Both the position numbers and the translations under genes were made by a program. A DNA stretch of 64,000 nt from Panax quinquefolius (Eukaryota; Streptophyta; Magnoliopsida; Apiales; Araliaceae): assembly GCA_020205615.1 (NCBI GenBank), contig JAINUW010000731.1, positions 62,001 through 126,000 on the forward strand, read 5' to 3'. The notes beneath the pieces are model-generated. The model ran no database searches. It saw only the letters and a list, made by a program, of their open reading frames with translations, and was not told where the DNA came from. Positions 61,569 through 64,000 of this stretch are shown in pieces; the stretch's first letter is position 1; each line of letters begins with the position of its first letter.

Positions 61569-64000
61569 TCTAACCCCAAACTTCATACAATATAATTCTC
61601 AACTTCTATCATTAATAACACATTTACTTTCTAATTTTACATCCTTATTCGTTGTTAAACTTTATATAATGTGGAATAATTTAAACTTTTATGTCTTCTT
61701 ACTTTAATTCCTCGAATCAAAACCTTTATCATCTACATGTCTTTGAATCAATCTTATTTTATGATTCACTTTATCACCAATTATTATATAAAACTTTACA
61801 TTTCAACTGATAACCTTTACATATCGATAACTCTAACATTAGCTTTACAACTCAACATAAAACTATACATCATAAAACATTTAGTACATCTCATGAATTT
61901 CAATCTTGGTACAAAGGAATAACAACTTTAGCTAAAATGTAAATCTTTGTGAATTATTTCTGATCCACGTCATTCAAGTAGCACATAGTGTTACCTTCAA
62001 TCCCTAACCTACAAAAATGGTTATTTGCAAGGTTGAACTCGACAGCCCAGCAAATTCTAACAGTTTTCATGCATCACGTAGCACATAATAACATACTTAA
62101 CATATATCTCATAAACATTGGACTAATATAATATACATGTTATAGGTCATATAACAAGTATAAAGATTGAGTTCAGTACTCAATCAGCATGCTTTACTAA
62201 ATCAACGTAGTCATAAGTTGACTTTAACATTTCATACATTCAACAAATATATATATAAATCATCATTTTCTTTGCAATAAAGATTTAAAAGAATCAAATT
62301 CACATAGAAAATAGGAACTGAAAGACTTTCCTTGATCGTTGTTTACCAATAACAGTTTAACAACTTAAAGATATCTGCACTTCACGTGCCCTACACAATT
62401 ACATAATCATTCACATTAACTATTAGTCACATAGCAACACATATTAGTTGTAATGTAAACTTTGCTCTACGTCTCATAACCCTTCTTATTATATATACAT
62501 AATGTTCAATGTTATTGTGTTAACTTTCAACTAATATCTCACTGTATTTCATATTCGAAGTTCATTCAAGTGTTTAAGTCTTGCTAGGACTACTTATTAG
62601 TTTTATATTAACACTATTCAATATCTTATAATATTCATTTCATTTGATTTAAAAAACTTTTTATGTTCATTAACACTTATCACGGCGTTTCGACATTTAT
62701 TCGTCACACGCCCAATTTGTCTCTCTTCTGTGTGCTTAGTATGGGTATTCAACTTATCTAATATATCATTTATTAATGTTAAGCATCATTATACATCATA
62801 ATATTCATGTTCTATAACTTAGAACAACATCTATTATCGTCAAGAGCACTACACTTGCATACGTGCATACCTTACGCCCTCCGATTGCCTTCGAAAACAC
62901 AATAGTCCTAAATATGGCCATTTTGACCCTTCCTAAATACCTCAAACTAAAACACTTAAAGCACAAACGTTGTAGGTATATTCGTCCTCATTCTGGATCA
63001 TCTTGAATCGCCTTAATCGGAGTTCGTATGAAAAGGTTATGACCGTTTTACCAAACTAGGTCAAAGTAGTCACAGTTAGCAGACTTGGGGCGTGGCCGCG
63101 CCCGCGCGACTTCAAATCTTTAAGTCGCACAGAAACAGTTTTCTCAATGTACAAACTTCAAATCTTCATAACTTCTTCATTTTAAGTCGGAATTAGCTGG
63201 TTTTCAATTCTATGAACTCGTGAAACACTGAACTACTCATCTATAGAGTAATTTTAACATTTCAAAAACTTTAACAAATCAATTTAAGGGTTCCAATTCA
63301 ATGTTCATGCTATATTTTCATGTTTTAAACATATTTACCGAATTTGATCGCCATAACATCGTTTCTTAACCAATTAACACGATTTAAACTACGCCGCTTT
63401 CGTTTATTAATGTACTAACACAATCCAACACCAATTTACAGATTATAACACATATTGGATATAAAATTTCATACTTTCTTAAGCCATTTTCATACATATA
63501 ACACTGTTTTCTCAAATTCTTTCTACAATCCAAATTACACGTATTTTAATCATTGAATAACACTCACACACGATTATTAACAGATTAGAAACCATATATA
63601 AATGCATATATATAAATCCAACACAACTACCACTAAAATTTTTAAAGATAAAAGTTAAGATTAGAGTAGATTATACCTTGAATCTTTGTTTGTTGGGAAG
63701 AGAATTATTTTTCTCTTGATACTCCACTTCCCTAGCAAAATCTACAGAGAATTTCTCACAAACTCTCTCTCCTTTTCTCTACTTTCTCTATATTCTTACG
63801 CAAAGAAAGAAAATACGTAGAAATAAACTGATAACCCTTCTTTCTCACTCACGTTAGTTACAAAAACCCAATAAGCATCAGTTAAAAATAAGCCAAAAGC
63901 CATAAGGCTACGTTTGCTTACGCACCAATTCCCCATACTAGATTATTTAAATAATATTTATATTATATAGTTTCTATTTGTCACACCTATAACCAATTTA
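61569..64000 (-). repeat. TE-C 5' LTR, cut by the window edge
   Basis: It aligns with 16525-16575 and 43159-45600 in order. The expected full length is about 3.05 kb, so roughly 0.6 kb is outside. The LTR end reads TCTAACCCC here and TGTAACGACCCC on the left. Confidence 0.9.

Overview
The window is plant nuclear DNA, AT-rich, and built almost entirely of long terminal repeat (LTR) retrotransposons nested in one another. I found no host protein gene, tRNA, rRNA or CRISPR array. The mix of Tekay/Del-type Ty3/gypsy elements with a chromodomain-like integrase tail, an Athila-type element, an Ogre/Tat-type element and a Ty1/copia element, many with LTRs of about 1.9 to 3 kb, points to an angiosperm (probably a eudicot) with a large, repeat-rich genome. 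I cannot name the species.

Layout, left to right. (1) 1-7698: TE-A, a Tekay-type element on the minus strand whose 3' LTR is cut by the window edge. (2) 7699-9199: an old LTR remnant. (3) 9200-16511: the 5' part of TE-O, an Ogre/Tat-type element on the plus strand (LTR, tRNA-Arg-type primer site, leader, gag). Its leader holds a solo LTR at 12250-15225 with the 5-bp target duplication ACATA. (4) TE-O is broken at 16512 by TE-C, a minus-strand gypsy element that runs past the right edge. (5) The 3' LTR of TE-C is split by TE-B (16576-43153, plus strand, Tekay type, duplication TACCT). (6) The gag region of TE-B is split by TE-K (19471-36056), a Ty1/copia element in tandem form, LTR-body-LTR-body-LTR, with one outer duplication ATGAT. 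(7) 46166-47909: old LTR fragments. (8) The interior of TE-C is filled by a chimera: TE-D (Tekay type, minus strand, 47910 to about 56178) joined head to tail to the 5' half of TE-E (Athila type, minus strand, about 56180-61396). (9) 61397-64000: leader, primer site and 5' LTR of TE-C.

The order of insertion follows from the nesting: TE-O, then TE-C, then TE-B, then TE-K. All coding regions are broken, so these are fossils. They decay in two ways. TE-O gag and TE-D gag-pol keep one reading frame over long stretches and are stopped mainly by TAG or TAA at glutamine-type positions, as expected from C-to-T change at methylated cytosines. TE-B and TE-K instead carry small scrambles that cluster at CAG/CTG sites, which may be a sequencing artefact of methylated plant DNA.

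The most unusual signal is a set of hairpin arrays in non-coding parts. The TE-O LTR has seven copies of an AGATAACC-type loop, most closed by a different self-complementary stem. The TE-K leader has two further hairpin arrays, and the Tekay LTRs carry others downstream of their TATA boxes. In two of these arrays the loop or core is conserved while the stems differ but still pair, a pattern that suggests selection on folding.
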